Assembly (NCBI RefSeq): GCF_018919485.1
Contig: NZ_JAHLMU010000001.1
Coordinates: 1,387,265-1,451,264, forward strand
Length of the DNA stretch: 64,000 bases
From: Psychrobacter sp. TAE2020
Lineage (GTDB): Bacteria; Pseudomonadota; Gammaproteobacteria; Pseudomonadales; Moraxellaceae
Direction of reading: 5' to 3'
Made by a program: the position numbers and the translations under genes. The notes below the pieces were generated by a model. That model did not search any database. It was not told the origin of the DNA and worked only from the letters and a program-made list of their open reading frames with translations. Of the stretch, positions 9,962 to 19,535 are shown one piece after another (the stretch's first letter is position 1; every line of letters starts with the position of its first letter).

Positions 9962-10330
9962 TCACAATACTTCTGGTGCTAGGGATACAATTTTCATAAA
10001 CTGATCACCACGTAGTTCACGAGTTACCGGTCCAAAAATACGAGTTGCAATCGGTGCTTTGTTTTGGTTCAACAATACCGCAGCATTGTCGTCAAAACGA
10101 ATGACCGAACCATCTGGGCGACGAACGCCTTTTTTGGTACGTACAACTACCGCATTCATCACGTCGCCTTTTTTAACACGACCGCGAGGAATGGCTTCTT
10201 TAACCGTTACTTTGATGATATCGCCGACTGATGCATAACGACGATGAGAACCACCCAGTACTTTAATGCACTGAACTCGTCTTGCACCGCTATTGTCTGC
10301 AACTTCCAGCATTGACTCAACCTGAATCAT
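9962..10330 (-). CDS. rplN: 50S ribosomal protein L14
   Basis: 122-residue L14, at the subunit interface and a binding site for the silencing factor RsfS. It starts [20 protein letters not shown] and ends with [27 protein letters not shown] sequence. The frame extends 23 codons upstream, but the ATG at 10330 matches the family start and has a GGAG ribosome binding site seven bases before it. It is the first gene of the spc operon; a candidate promoter lies about 75 bp upstream. Confidence 0.97.
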   Translation of the reverse strand: MIQVESMLEVADNSGARRVQCIKVLGGSHRRYASVGDIIKVTVKEAIPRGRVKKGDVMNAVVVRTKKGVRRPDGSVIRFDDNAAVLLNQNKAPIATRIFGPVTRELRGDQFMKIVSLAPEVL

Positions 10331-10402
10331 AGCGTTACTCCACACGTATGAGCAATAAAAACCAGTTGCTGCCGCTAGCACAGTATGAGTTGACGGCATT
10401 TT

Positions 10403-10430
10403 AATATAAATAACCGCACCTTACTCTCAA
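10403..10430 (-). promoter_or_regulatory. Candidate spc operon promoter
   Basis: On the minus strand, TTGAGA (10425-10430) and TATATT (10403-10408) are separated by 16 bp, each matching five of six bases of the sigma-70 consensus. They lie in the 182-bp gap between rpsQ and rplN, where the spc promoter is found in E. coli, with transcription expected to start about 65 nt before rplN. Confidence 0.65.
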
Positions 10431-10512
10431 TGCTAGTGATACACGCTAGGCGCAATCAGCATCCTTAAAAAGGCGGCTATTTTAACAGCTTCTGGCTTTT
10501 AATGCAATTTAC

Positions 10513-10788
10513 TTAGATTTTTTCTACTGTTTCAATCACTTCTACTAAAGTCCATGCTTTAGTTTTTGAGATTGGACGCGTTTCTTTAATACGTACAAGG
10601 TCGCCTTGCTGGCAAACGTTGTTTTCATCATGAGCTTTAATTTTAGTCGAACGACGAAGTTGCTTGCCATACAAAGGATGACGCACAAGACGCTCAATCA
10701 AAACAGTGATGGACTTGTCCATCTTGTCGCTCACAACTCGTCCGGTCAATAAGCTAGCATTGGTAGCTGGTTGATTGTTATCGCTCAT
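10513..10788 (-). CDS. rpsQ: 30S ribosomal protein S17
   Basis: 91-residue S17, a primary 16S rRNA-binding OB-fold protein. It has [20 protein letters not shown], the [19 protein letters not shown] loop and [19 protein letters not shown]. The N-terminus has a short Asn/Ala-rich extension ([12 protein letters not shown]). It is the last gene of the S10 operon; its ATG overlaps the rpmC stop by four bases. A 182-bp gap with a promoter follows. Confidence 0.98.
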   Translation of the reverse strand: MSDNNQPATNASLLTGRVVSDKMDKSITVLIERLVRHPLYGKQLRRSTKIKAHDENNVCQQGDLVRIKETRPISKTKAWTLVEVIETVEKI

Positions 10789-10982
10789 GAGTCGCCTCGT
10801 TGTTTCTGGTTAATCAAAGTCTGAAGCTGAGCAATCGTGCGACGATTGCCACGAACTTCATGGGTATTCCCCAACTGACCTGTTGCTTTAGCCATACGAA
10901 TACGGAAAGCATCAAGTTGCTTTTCATCAAGTAACTGAGTCAGTTCTTCTAATGATTTATCACGTAATTCACTGATCTTCAT
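10785..10982 (-). CDS. rpmC: 50S ribosomal protein L29
   Basis: 65-residue L29, near the polypeptide exit tunnel, where it helps dock trigger factor and SRP. It begins [20 protein letters not shown] and has the [19 protein letters not shown] pattern with the final Arg-rich helix. It overlaps both neighbours: one base with rplP (TAATG) and four with rpsQ (ATGA), which suggests coupled translation. Confidence 0.98.
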   Translation of the reverse strand: MKISELRDKSLEELTQLLDEKQLDAFRIRMAKATGQLGNTHEVRGNRRTIAQLQTLINQKQRGDS

Positions 10983-11395
10983 TACATTATCGTCCGCTTA
11001 ACAATGGTAGTTTTAAAGGGCAGTTTTGCTGCGGCAAGCGTTAAAGCTTCGCGAGCAAGTTCTTCTGAAACCCCTTCGATTTCATATAGCACTTTACCAG
11101 GTTTGACTTCGCATACCCAATATTCTACAGGACCTTTACCTTTACCCATACGTACTTCTAATGGCTTTTTGGTAATAGGTTTGTCAGGGAATACACGAAT
11201 CCAAATTTTACCACCACGTTTAATCTTACGAGTAATGGTACGACGTGCTGCTTCAATTTGACGGGCAGTCATACGACCGCGAGTCAAAGATTTTAGACCA
11301 ATTTGTCCGAATGCAACGGTGCTTCCACGATGAGCAAGCCCAGTGTTACGACCTTTATGCATTTTACGAAACTTGGTACGTTTTGGCTGTAACAT
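10982..11395 (-). CDS. rplP: 50S ribosomal protein L16
   Basis: 137-residue L16, near the A site and peptidyl transferase centre. It begins [19 protein letters not shown] and has [14 protein letters not shown] sequence ([15 protein letters not shown]), the [23 protein letters not shown] block and [12 protein letters not shown]. The arginine hydroxylated in some bacteria lies in the conserved loop, but modification cannot be judged here. It lies three bases after rpsC. Confidence 0.98.
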   Translation of the reverse strand: MLQPKRTKFRKMHKGRNTGLAHRGSTVAFGQIGLKSLTRGRMTARQIEAARRTITRKIKRGGKIWIRVFPDKPITKKPLEVRMGKGKGPVEYWVCEVKPGKVLYEIEGVSEELAREALTLAAAKLPFKTTIVKRTIM

Positions 11396-11398
11396 AGT

Positions 11399-12124
11399 TT
11401 AACCTCTGTCTGAGTTTCGACGGTTTCCACCACGACCACGGCGTTTTGGCGCGCGAGTCTGCTCTTCTTTAACGGGATTATAAACACTGTTCATACCGTC
11501 AAGGATTTCGCCACGGAAAATCCAAACTTTTACACCGATAGTGCCGTAAGTAGTTTCTGCACGTACTGACGCATAGTCAATATCAGCGCGAAGAGTATGT
11601 AAAGGTACACGACCTTCACGATACCATTCAGTACGAGCAATCTCAGCACCGCCTAGACGGCCAGACAACTCAACTTTGATACCTTTAGCACCAGAACGCA
11701 TGCTATTCTGTACCGCACGCTTCATAGCACGACGGAACATAACACGACGCTCAAGCTGACTTGCAATACCTTCAGCTACTAAACGGGCATCTAGATCAGG
11801 TGAGGTGATTTCTTCAATATTGACCTGAGCTGGTACGCCCATAATTTTGGTCAATTCTTTCTGAAGTCTCTCAATATCTTCGCCTTTTTTACCGATAACA
11901 ATACCAGGGCGCGCAGTGGCGATGGTAATCTTAGCAGCACCAGTAGGACGCTCGATCATGATGTTGCTGATCATAGCGTTATCTAGTTTTTTGCGTAGAT
12001 AATCACGAACTTGAATGTCGTTAATTAGGTATTCTGAGTATTGTTTAGGGCTAGCATACCAGTTTGCGTTATGCTTTTTTACAACACCAAGACGGATTCC
12101 GATTGGATGTACTTTTTGTCCCAT
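11399..12124 (-). CDS. rpsC: 30S ribosomal protein S3
   Basis: 241-residue S3, on the solvent side of the 30S head at the mRNA entry channel. It begins [13 protein letters not shown], has a KH domain with the [14 protein letters not shown] loop, and the C-terminal domain [20 protein letters not shown]. The C-terminal tail is Arg/Gly-rich ([18 protein letters not shown]), a little longer than usual. It is tightly packed between rplV and rplP with three-base gaps. Confidence 0.98.
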   Translation of the reverse strand: MGQKVHPIGIRLGVVKKHNANWYASPKQYSEYLINDIQVRDYLRKKLDNAMISNIMIERPTGAAKITIATARPGIVIGKKGEDIERLQKELTKIMGVPAQVNIEEITSPDLDARLVAEGIASQLERRVMFRRAMKRAVQNSMRSGAKGIKVELSGRLGGAEIARTEWYREGRVPLHTLRADIDYASVRAETTYGTIGVKVWIFRGEILDGMNSVYNPVKEEQTRAPKRRGRGGNRRNSDRG

Positions 12125-12127
12125 AAC

Positions 12128-12457
12128 TTATTCCCCTACCTTTATAGTGATGTGACAGGTACGCTTGCTGATACGATCAGCGCGACCTTTCGCACGTGGT
12201 AGGATACGTTTTAGCGTAATGCCTTCATCGACGTAGATAGTAGATACCTTAAGGGTATCAATATCTAATCCGTCATTGTGTTCAGCATTGGCGATGGCTG
12301 AGTTAAGACATTTCTTAACAAACACAGCGCCTTTTTTATTGCTATACGTTAGGATATCCAAAGCACGTTCAATAGATTTGCCACGAACTTCATCAGCAAC
12401 GAGTCTAACTTTTTGTGCCGAGATGGCGGCACCGCGTAATTTTGCAGTTACTTCCAT
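12128..12457 (-). CDS. rplV: 50S ribosomal protein L22
   Basis: 109-residue L22, whose long hairpin lines the exit tunnel and is the site of some macrolide resistance changes. It begins [20 protein letters not shown] and includes [15 protein letters not shown] and the hairpin region [15 protein letters not shown]. The frame runs 24 codons further upstream into rpsS, but the ATG at 12457 fits the family start and has an AAGGTG ribosome binding site. No substitution in the tunnel loop stands out. Confidence 0.97.
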   Translation of the reverse strand: MEVTAKLRGAAISAQKVRLVADEVRGKSIERALDILTYSNKKGAVFVKKCLNSAIANAEHNDGLDIDTLKVSTIYVDEGITLKRILPRAKGRADRISKRTCHITIKVGE

Positions 12458-12467
12458 GGTAAGCACC

Positions 12468-12743
12468 TTATTTCTTAGCTTTTCTGTCAATGCCATGACC
12501 ACGATACGTACGAGTCGGAGCAAATTCACCTAGTTTATGACCAACCATCTGTTCGCTTATAATAACGGGTACATGAGTACGACCGTTGTGAACAGATAAA
12601 GTTAGGCCAACCATTTGTGGCAGAATCATCGAGCGGCGCGACCAAGTTTTGATCGGTTTGCGTGAGTTGGCTGCAATAGCAGTTTCAACCTTGGCAAACA
12701 AATGCGCATCAATGAATGGACCTTTTTTCAATGAACGAGGCAT
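12468..12743 (-). CDS. rpsS: 30S ribosomal protein S19
   Basis: 91-residue S19, in the 30S head next to S13. It begins [15 protein letters not shown] and contains the signature [20 protein letters not shown] and the C-terminal [17 protein letters not shown]. Length is normal. It is 12 nt after rplB and 10 nt before rplV in the S10 operon. Confidence 0.98.
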   Translation of the reverse strand: MPRSLKKGPFIDAHLFAKVETAIAANSRKPIKTWSRRSMILPQMVGLTLSVHNGRTHVPVIISEQMVGHKLGEFAPTRTYRGHGIDRKAKK

Positions 12744-12755
12744 GAAATTCTTCCT

Positions 12756-13580
12756 TTATTTCTTCTTGGCGCGACGGATGATCATTTTATCAGTACGCTT
12801 ATTGTGACGCGTCTTAAGTCCTTTAGACTTCTGACCCCAAGGGCTAGTAGGATGGCGACCTTTGTTACGACCTTCACCACCACCATGTGGGTGATCAACC
12901 GGGTTCATTGCGACACCACGAACTGAAGGACGAATACCGCGCCAACGTGAAGCACCGGCTTTACCAAGTGATTTCAAGTTGTTTTCAGTATTAGATACTT
13001 CACCGATAACTGCACGACAATTGATATGCACACGACGAGTCTCGCCTGAACGCATACGTAGAATTGCGTAGATACCGTCACGACCTAGTAGCTGAACGCT
13101 TGCACCCGCTGAACGAGCCATCTGTGCGCCTTTACCGATTTTAAGTTCGATATTATGGATCACAGTACCCAAAGGGATGTTTTTAAGCGGTAAACAGTTA
13201 CCTGGACGAATTGGAGAGGCTTCACCTGACAATACTGTATCACCAACTGCTTGTTTTTTAGCGGCGATGATATAGCGACGCTCACCATCAGCATACTTCA
13301 ATAACGCAATATGGGCAGTACGGTTAGGATCATATTCAATGCGCTCTACAGTCGCTGGAATATTATCTTTAGTACGCTTAAAGTCAATTATACGATAATG
13401 TTGCTTATGACCACCACCAATATGACGAGACGTTATGCGACCATTATTGTTACGACCACCTGACTTACTTTTTGATTCGAGAAGCGCTGCATATGGACGA
13501 CCTTTGTAAAGGTGTGGATGCACCACTTTTTCAACAAAACGACGGCCTGGTGATGTTGGCTTTGCTTTTACGATAGGCAT
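12756..13580 (-). CDS. rplB: 50S ribosomal protein L2
   Basis: 274-residue L2, required for subunit joining and peptidyl transfer. The catalytic-region histidine lies in the C-terminal motif [16 protein letters not shown]. The N-terminal [18 protein letters not shown] and the RNA-binding [18 protein letters not shown] are clear. Length equals the E. coli protein to within a residue. It is 11 nt after rplW. Confidence 0.99.
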   Translation of the reverse strand: MPIVKAKPTSPGRRFVEKVVHPHLYKGRPYAALLESKSKSGGRNNNGRITSRHIGGGHKQHYRIIDFKRTKDNIPATVERIEYDPNRTAHIALLKYADGERRYIIAAKKQAVGDTVLSGEASPIRPGNCLPLKNIPLGTVIHNIELKIGKGAQMARSAGASVQLLGRDGIYAILRMRSGETRRVHINCRAVIGEVSNTENNLKSLGKAGASRWRGIRPSVRGVAMNPVDHPHGGGEGRNKGRHPTSPWGQKSKGLKTRHNKRTDKMIIRRAKKK

Positions 13581-13591
13581 GAGTGTTATCC

Positions 13592-13942
13592 TTATTCGTT
13601 GTTCGCTGTTTCACTAGCAGGGGCAGCAGTAATAGCTACGTCCTCACCAGCATCAGCCATTTGTACATCTTGACCAGCTTTTAAGGTAACGTAGGCTTTT
13701 TTGTAGTCATTACGACGGCCGATGCTCTTACCAAAACGCTTTGTCTTACCTTTAACATTCAAAGTGTTTACTTTAGTAACTTCAACACCTTCAAACATCA
13801 GCTCAACTGCTTTCTTGACTTCAAGCTTAGTCGCTTTAGAATCAATTTTGAATACTTGTACACCAAGTGAGTCGCCAAGCATTTGAGATTTTTCTGAGAA
13901 GACAGGTCCTCTTAAGACCTCATAAAGTCTTGCGTTGTTCAT
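13592..13942 (-). CDS. rplW: 50S ribosomal protein L23
   Basis: 116-residue L23, the exit-tunnel docking site for trigger factor and SRP. It has [16 protein letters not shown], the [21 protein letters not shown] region and the [20 protein letters not shown] core. Compared with the roughly 100-residue E. coli protein it carries an extra acidic and Ala-rich C-terminus ([20 protein letters not shown]). Its ATG overlaps the rplD stop codon by four bases. Confidence 0.98.
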   Translation of the reverse strand: MNNARLYEVLRGPVFSEKSQMLGDSLGVQVFKIDSKATKLEVKKAVELMFEGVEVTKVNTLNVKGKTKRFGKSIGRRNDYKKAYVTLKAGQDVQMADAGEDVAITAAPASETANNE

Positions 13943-14541
13943 GCTAATGCTTCCTCAAATTGTTTCGCAGCTTCAACTGACATGATTACTTTATCAAAAG
14001 CAATCAAGCTCACTGGATCCACTTCACTTGTACCTAGTACATTGACGTGTGGAATGTTGCGGGCAGCTAAGTACAAGTTTTCATCGACTTCTTTAGTGAT
14101 GATCAATGCACGTGGTGCATTCAATTCACTTAATTTAGCGATTAAGTCTTTGGTCTTAGGTGCAGACATAGTGATGTCTTCAACTAGAATCAAACGATCT
14201 TGGCGTATTAACTCGGCTAAGATGCACTGCATAGCACCGCGATACATTTTGCGGTTAACTTTTTGTGACCAATCTTGTGGTTTGGCCGCAAATGCACGTC
14301 CGCCCCCACGCCAGATCGGGCTACGAATAGAACCGGCGCGAGCGCGACCAGTACCTTTTTGACGCCATGGCTTAATACCACCGCCAGAAACTTCGGCACG
14401 GGTCTTTTGTGCGCGTGTACCTTGGCGAGCACCGGCTAAATAAGCGGTGACGACTTGATGCACTAGTGCTTCGTTGAATTCACGACCGAAAGCCGTATCA
14501 GAAAGCTCAACCGCCGCACCTGTAACTGTTTTTAAATCCAC
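13939..14541 (-). CDS. rplD: 50S ribosomal protein L4
   Basis: 200-residue L4, a tunnel protein and in E. coli the autogenous repressor of the S10 operon at both transcription and translation. It has the extended internal loop [21 protein letters not shown] and the globular part with [20 protein letters not shown]. It is 14 nt after rplC and overlaps rplW. Whether L4 controls this S10 leader cannot be told, because the leader is not obviously like that of E. coli. Confidence 0.98.
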   Translation of the reverse strand: MDLKTVTGAAVELSDTAFGREFNEALVHQVVTAYLAGARQGTRAQKTRAEVSGGGIKPWRQKGTGRARAGSIRSPIWRGGGRAFAAKPQDWSQKVNRKMYRGAMQCILAELIRQDRLILVEDITMSAPKTKDLIAKLSELNAPRALIITKEVDENLYLAARNIPHVNVLGTSEVDPVSLIAFDKVIMSVEAAKQFEEALA

Positions 14542-14555
14542 GTTAATCCCCTTGC

Positions 14556-15194
14556 TTAGGCTTTGACTGACGGACGTACGATAACATCGCCACCGGTGGC
14601 ACCTGGGATAGCACCCTTGATGACAAGTAACCCTTTTTCGGCATCAACCGAAATCACTTCTAGGCCTTGAACAGTAACACGCTTGTTACCCATCTGACCC
14701 GCCATCTTTTTGCCTTTGAATACTTTACCTGGTGACTGGTTTTGACCAGTTGAACCATGTGCACGATGAGATACTGAGTTACCATGAGTAGCATCTTGCA
14801 TGCTAAAGTTATGACGCTTTACAGGACCTTGAAAGCCTTTACCTTTACTATTTCCTGTAACGTCAACCATCTGACCTTCTTCGAACAAGTCAGCTAGAAT
14901 TTCGCCACCAATAACGCGTCCTTCAAGATCGCTTTCATTAGCACGGAATTCCCAAACACCACGACCGGCTTTTACGCCAGCTTTTGCGAAGTGACCTTTT
15001 TGAGCAGCAGTTACGCGGCTGTCACGACGAGTTCCAGTAGTGATTTGAATGGCTTGATAACCATCTGTATCAGTGTTTTTTACTTGAGTAATGCGGTTTG
15101 CATCGACCTCAATCACAGTTACAGGGATAGACGCACCTGCTTCAGTGAAGACACGGGTCATGCCGCATTTTTTACCGACTAAACCGATCGCCAT
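14556..15194 (-). CDS. rplC: 50S ribosomal protein L3
   Basis: 212-residue L3, one of the two initiators of 50S assembly, with a loop that reaches the peptidyl transferase centre. It begins [20 protein letters not shown]; the loop [17 protein letters not shown] and the glutamine-containing [18 protein letters not shown] segment are present. The longest frame has 13 extra residues, but the ATG at 15194 fits the family start and follows a GAGGT ribosome binding site. It lies 49 nt after rpsJ. Confidence 0.97.
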   Translation of the reverse strand: MAIGLVGKKCGMTRVFTEAGASIPVTVIEVDANRITQVKNTDTDGYQAIQITTGTRRDSRVTAAQKGHFAKAGVKAGRGVWEFRANESDLEGRVIGGEILADLFEEGQMVDVTGNSKGKGFQGPVKRHNFSMQDATHGNSVSHRAHGSTGQNQSPGKVFKGKKMAGQMGNKRVTVQGLEVISVDAEKGLLVIKGAIPGATGGDVIVRPSVKA

Positions 15195-15243
15195 TTTGAA
15201 CCTCTTTATATCTTCTATTAATGGATTGGGCAATTAATGTGCA

Positions 15244-15555
15244 TTAACCCAAAGCAATTTGAACGTCAACACCGGCGGCTAAATCTAACTTCATTAGCGC
15301 GTCCACAGTTTTGTCAGTAGGCTGAACAATGTCAACCATACGCTTATGAGTACGGATTTCGTACTGATCACGAGCGTCTTTGTTAACGTGTGGCGAGGTT
15401 AAAACGTCGAAGCGCTCAATACGAGTCGGCAACGGTACAGGACCACAAACTTGCGCACCGGTGCGCTTTGCTGTATCAACGATCTCTTGTGCTGATTGAT
15501 CAATCAAACGATGATCAAAAGACTTAAGACGGATACGGATTCTCTGGTTAGCCAT
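15244..15555 (-). CDS. rpsJ: 30S ribosomal protein S10 / NusE
   Basis: 103-residue S10, a 30S head protein that also acts as NusE in transcription antitermination and couples ribosomes to NusG. It begins [20 protein letters not shown] and has [32 protein letters not shown]. It is the first gene of the S10 operon, with a leader of roughly 260 nt between it and a candidate promoter. Confidence 0.98.
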   Translation of the reverse strand: MANQRIRIRLKSFDHRLIDQSAQEIVDTAKRTGAQVCGPVPLPTRIERFDVLTSPHVNKDARDQYEIRTHKRMVDIVQPTDKTVDALMKLDLAAGVDVQIALG

Positions 15556-15943
15556 GCCAGCAAGCTCCTAATATATGTTTTCGTCATTCTTGCAACGCAA
15601 GGTGATGACCAAAAGCCGTTTAAATAAATATTTACTCTAAGTCGTTGGTGATTCTTAGTAGAACTACTAACAAGCTAAAAGTAAAATAGTTTAAAGCCCC
15701 GCCGACTCTCCTATTAATTGGAAAGTAGCAAAGGCATATGAAATAGTGCTAGAAACGATGCTCTAGCTGTCATAGCGCCAGCGTTTTACTTGGCTGCGCT
15801 CTTATAATTCAGTGGTATATATTATACAGAGTATTTAACTCAATGCAAGGGTAATGTTTAATACAATAGTGAGTAATAATCAGCAGTATTAATTTTTAGT
15901 ACAGTTTTCTACTGCTGATTAAAGCATAAATAGTCTACTTTTA
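15556..15943 (-). promoter_or_regulatory. S10 operon promoter and leader, with an upstream hairpin
   Basis: On the minus strand a perfect TATAAT (15821-15826) follows TTGCAT (15843-15848) by 16 bp, a plausible promoter with a strong -10 and a weak -35. The leader contains a GCTAGA/TCTAGC hairpin (15748-15767). Upstream of the promoter, between rng and S10, is a perfect 12-bp inverted repeat (15877-15888 with 15910-15921) without a U run. No further gene is visible in this 388-bp stretch. Confidence 0.55.
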
Positions 15944-17593
15944 TCAGTCTAAAACAATATCATATTGCTCTTGAGTGTATAAATTTTCTACTTCAAAAGT
16001 AATGACTCGCCCTAGTAAATACTCTAGATCGGCAACAGTGTCTGCCTCTGAAGTCAATAGTAAGTCAATAACTGCAGCATGAGCAACAACAGTAAACTTC
16101 TTAGGCGAGTTATAAGTACGAGCACAACGCATAATCTCGCGAAATATCTCAAAGCATACGGTTTCGGCAGTTTTCACAAAGCCACGACCCTGACAAGTGA
16201 TACAAGGCTCGCATAGCAACTGACCAAGCGATTCACGAGTACGTTTACGAGTCATCTCTACTAAACCCAACTCACTGACTTGAGTAATGTTAGTTTTGGC
16301 ATAGTCTTGGGTAAGCTGTTCTCTTAAACTAGTAAGCACATCATCTTTATGCTCTTGTTCGAGCATATCAATAAAGTCTAAAATGATAATACCGCCTAAG
16401 TTGCGTAGGCGTAGCTGACTAGCAATAGCATGAGTAGCCTCCAGATTGGTTTTATAAACGGTATCTTCTAATGAGCGACCACCTACATAAGAGCCTGTAT
16501 TAACATCGATAGTGGTCATAGCTTCAGTCTGATCAATAATCAAATAGCCACCAGACTTGAGATCTACCCGACGCTTTAGCGCATCACGCAAATCTTCTTC
16601 AACTCGGTGTACATCGAATAGCGCAGGCTCAGCAGTATAATGCACAATATGCGACTCAATAAAAGGCACAAACTCTTTAGCAAAACGACAGACTTGCTCA
16701 TAAATCTGGGCATTATCAACAATAACTTTTTCAGTGCCAGCATGTACTAAATCACGGATAGACCTTAGCGGTAGCGACAGCTCCTGATAGATCAACTCTG
16801 AACTTTGATGCTGTTTCATTTCTTGTTTACGGGCGCAAATAGTACGCCAAAGTTGCAGCAAGTAATAAATATCTTCTTCTAGCTTGTCTACTGGTACCCG
16901 TTCAGCTGCCGTACGAGCGATTAGACCCCCTTGTAGATTAACCGTTTGCATCAAGCTACCTAGTTCAGTCTTTAGCCGAGTGCGCTCTTCTTCATTATCG
17001 ATGCGTTGCGAGATACCTATATGATCACTCGATGGTAGATATACCAAATAACGTGATGGCAGTGAAACATTAGTGGTCAACCGTGCGCCTTTGCTGCCTA
17101 ATTGATCTTTAGTCACTTGTACTAACACGCGCTGGCCTTCGTGCAAGCGGTGTTGAATAAGGCTTTTACTAGCCACTGTAGCAGTATCATTATCTTTTGA
17201 GCTGACTACTGGCAGGGTAACCGCTGATATATCAGGGATCTGATTACTATTAGACTGATCACTACTGGCTGTGTCACTAAGGCTTTTATCACTATCTGAT
17301 TGATCATCAGCCAAATCTTTATTAGTTTTGTCCAAAACCTTGTTGGTAGTAGGCAGTACGCGCGGCTCTCGTTGCATATCGTTGACATGTAAAAAGGCGG
17401 TACGTGATTGGCCAATTTCGACAAAAGCGGCTTGCATGCCTGGCAGTACTCGTACTACTGTCCCTAAATAAATATTACCTACTAAGCCAAGCTTATGATG
17501 ACGCTCGATATAAATTTCACTAAGCACCCCATTATCTAAGACAGCTACTCGCGATTCTACTGGACTGACGTTAATTAGTAGCTCTTCCGACAT
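15944..17593 (-). CDS. rng: Ribonuclease G
   Basis: RNase E/G-family endoribonuclease, 549 residues, which in E. coli matures the 5' end of 16S rRNA and some mRNAs. The N-terminus MSEELLINVSPVESRVAV is RNase G-type. The S1 domain is split by a Ser/Asp/Asn-rich insertion at about residues 78-145. The DNase I-like catalytic domain has metal-binding D363 (TTIDVNTG) and D406 (ILDFIDM), 43 residues apart as in RNase E, and the zinc-link C464-x-x-C467. The protein ends shortly after, without the long RNase E scaffold. It follows maf and the mre genes, as in many gammaproteobacteria. Confidence 0.96.
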   Translation of the reverse strand: MSEELLINVSPVESRVAVLDNGVLSEIYIERHHKLGLVGNIYLGTVVRVLPGMQAAFVEIGQSRTAFLHVNDMQREPRVLPTTNKVLDKTNKDLADDQSDSDKSLSDTASSDQSNSNQIPDISAVTLPVVSSKDNDTATVASKSLIQHRLHEGQRVLVQVTKDQLGSKGARLTTNVSLPSRYLVYLPSSDHIGISQRIDNEEERTRLKTELGSLMQTVNLQGGLIARTAAERVPVDKLEEDIYYLLQLWRTICARKQEMKQHQSSELIYQELSLPLRSIRDLVHAGTEKVIVDNAQIYEQVCRFAKEFVPFIESHIVHYTAEPALFDVHRVEEDLRDALKRRVDLKSGGYLIIDQTEAMTTIDVNTGSYVGGRSLEDTVYKTNLEATHAIASQLRLRNLGGIIILDFIDMLEQEHKDDVLTSLREQLTQDYAKTNITQVSELGLVEMTRKRTRESLGQLLCEPCITCQGRGFVKTAETVCFEIFREIMRCARTYNSPKKFTVVAHAAVIDLLLTSEADTVADLEYLLGRVITFEVENLYTQEQYDIVLD

Positions 17594-17983
17594 AATATTT
17601 TCTCTTATCGCTAGTGGGGCTTATTAAGGGGTATCCTATAATCTATAGGTAGGTGTAATTCATAGCTAATATAGTGCATAAATAGGCAGTGCTGATAGTG
17701 GATCAAAGCGCTGTGATAACAAAAGCATAAAGTATAGGCAGTGCCTTAGCTAAGTTTGCTACCTAATGTGGTTAAATATCGAGGAGCAATTTTAACATCA
17801 GTCTTATACGGTATAGTTTTTTATTAGTAAATAAACTTCTCGTATCTAGTGTAACAAATGCGCCCTGCCCCTGCCTATCGTTGCCGTATCATTATGTGTC
17901 TTAGCAGCTTCGCAGCACAAGCAACTCTCGAACTAGATGATAGGCTAGAGAACTAGCCATCAGATCAGCTATAGCCAATAATA
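17594..17983. other. Spacer between maf and rng
   Basis: 390 bp without a recognisable gene. The 11-base sequence ATAGGCAGTGC occurs twice (17682-17692 and 17734-17744), 52 bp apart. An rng promoter is expected here, but no convincing -35/-10 pair was found. Confidence 0.5.
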
Positions 17984-18670
17984 TCAGTATTGACTACTTG
18001 CTTCTTCGATCAGCGCTAAAGTCTGCGCCAACGGCAATCCTACAACATTAGTATAGCTACCGTTGATAGCCGTCACCCAAGCGGCTGCTAAGCCTTGAAT
18101 ACCATAAGCACCCGCCTTGTCAGCTGGTTCGCCACTGTCCCAATAATCAGCCATCATCGCTGGCGTTAAAGGTACAAAACTAACCTGCGTACGCTCAATA
18201 ATTTGGCGCTGCCACAACACTTGTAATGACAGCCCACTCTCAGCGTTATTTTGATCTCCTGAATTTGTCGATAAACTAGGTAGTAAGGATATTTTTGTTG
18301 CTTGTACAGCGGTCCACACTTGATGAGTATTGGCAGACATCTGCTGCCACATCTGATAAGCGTGCGCACGATCTATCGGCTTTACTAATACCGTTTTGCC
18401 ATCGGGCAACACCCCAATAGTATCAGCAGTAAGCATAGTAAAGGGTTCGGATATACTAGCAAACAGACTGTTATTAGCTCGGTAATCAACATTTAATTGC
18501 TCAACAGCAGCCGTTGCTTTACTGGCTACCATGCGTTGGATGTAGTCTGCTGGTGATTCATTAGCTAAAGTACTTTCATCGATATCTACACTAGTAATGT
18601 GCAAGTCGAGTTTGGCATTTGCCAATAGCTCACGACGACGTGGTGAGCCAGAAGCCAATAAAATATGCAT
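17984..18670 (-). CDS. maf: Maf-family nucleoside triphosphate pyrophosphatase
   Basis: 228-residue Maf/HAM1-like pyrophosphatase, most similar to the YhdE type that hydrolyses dTTP, UTP and some modified pyrimidine nucleotides to monophosphates. Motifs: ILLASGSPRRRELL at the N-terminus with the substrate-binding SxRR element, the acidic LTADTIGV motif, ANTHQVWTAV, DKAGAYGIQG and the C-terminal INGSYTNVVGLPL. It is about 30 residues longer than E. coli YhdE because of an insertion around residues 134-160 (LSTNSGDQNNAESG). It lies between mreD and rng, the common proteobacterial arrangement, but with gaps of 373 and 390 bp. Confidence 0.94.
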   Translation of the reverse strand: MHILLASGSPRRRELLANAKLDLHITSVDIDESTLANESPADYIQRMVASKATAAVEQLNVDYRANNSLFASISEPFTMLTADTIGVLPDGKTVLVKPIDRAHAYQMWQQMSANTHQVWTAVQATKISLLPSLSTNSGDQNNAESGLSLQVLWQRQIIERTQVSFVPLTPAMMADYWDSGEPADKAGAYGIQGLAAAWVTAINGSYTNVVGLPLAQTLALIEEASSQY

Positions 18671-19043
18671 TATTTATCTCTTATTTGGTATTTTTGAATA
18701 ATTAGGAAGTGTTGAGCCTTCACAAATAGCCACTACTGAGAGGCGCTAGTGAATCAAAACGGTGCTGTAGACAAGACACAAATCAAAGATGATGCAAATG
18801 GCTGTTTATTAGCATCAGTACTTATTAATGTAGCCAGCGATAGTAGTCAACCCTTAGTTAATAACCTCAATTGCTAATTTTAGAATCAGCTACAACCAGT
18901 AGAACTGTTTTTTATCGCTACTGTGCTGAGACTATAGGCTTAAAACAGAAGCTAGATATTTTTATCTATGCCATTATTTTACAATTAGCATTGAACAAAC
19001 ACACTTTATAATGACGATGCTTGAAAGCTTATGATCTGGGTAC
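18671..19043. other. Spacer between mreD and maf
   Basis: 373 bp with no coding region, RNA gene, clear repeat or terminator recognised. It separates two genes that often share an operon, so maf-rng may have its own promoter. Confidence 0.5.
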
Positions 19044-19529
19044 TTATCGCGCGAATCTACGTAGGGCTAGTAGCACTAGAGGCCAACTGATAATGCTCAT
19101 CAAGATAGATAACCCTGACTGCACAACAAACACATCTTGAGTAATAAGCTGCAATATCCAAAGACTTAACTGAAAGGCTATCAAGGCTAAAGTAGCAATC
19201 AACCAAGCGCTCACGGTATTGAGCTGTTTGACATAGATACTACTAATTTTGACTACTAAAGCTAATACTACCCCAGCGAAAGCTTGTTGTCCTAAGCGCG
19301 TATCTAATAATAAATCGGCAATAAGACCTATAGTAAAAGCGGTAAAGACCCCCACGTAACGTGGTTGGAATAGCAGCCAAAAAATGAGTACCATCATCAT
19401 TACCATTGGCCGTATACTAGCCATAGCATGACTCAGTGGATAGACGTTCAGTGATGAAGACAGCACAAAGCTCAAGCCAATGACTAATAGCAAAAGACCG
19501 GTTGCGTGCTCAGATTCTGGATATAGCAT
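19044..19529 (-). CDS. mreD: Rod shape-determining protein MreD
   Basis: 161-residue integral membrane protein with about five hydrophobic segments, the small partner of MreC in the elongasome. Sequence conservation in MreD is low. The identification rests on hydrophobicity, the motif PRYVGVFTAFTIGLIADLLLDTRLGQQAFAG, which resembles the family core (pattern GLxxDxLxxxxLGxxA), and position six bases after mreC in a minus-strand mreB-mreC-mreD series. Confidence 0.94.
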   Translation of the reverse strand: MLYPESEHATGLLLLVIGLSFVLSSSLNVYPLSHAMASIRPMVMMMVLIFWLLFQPRYVGVFTAFTIGLIADLLLDTRLGQQAFAGVVLALVVKISSIYVKQLNTVSAWLIATLALIAFQLSLWILQLITQDVFVVQSGLSILMSIISWPLVLLALRRFAR

Positions 19530-19535
19530 GACTGC

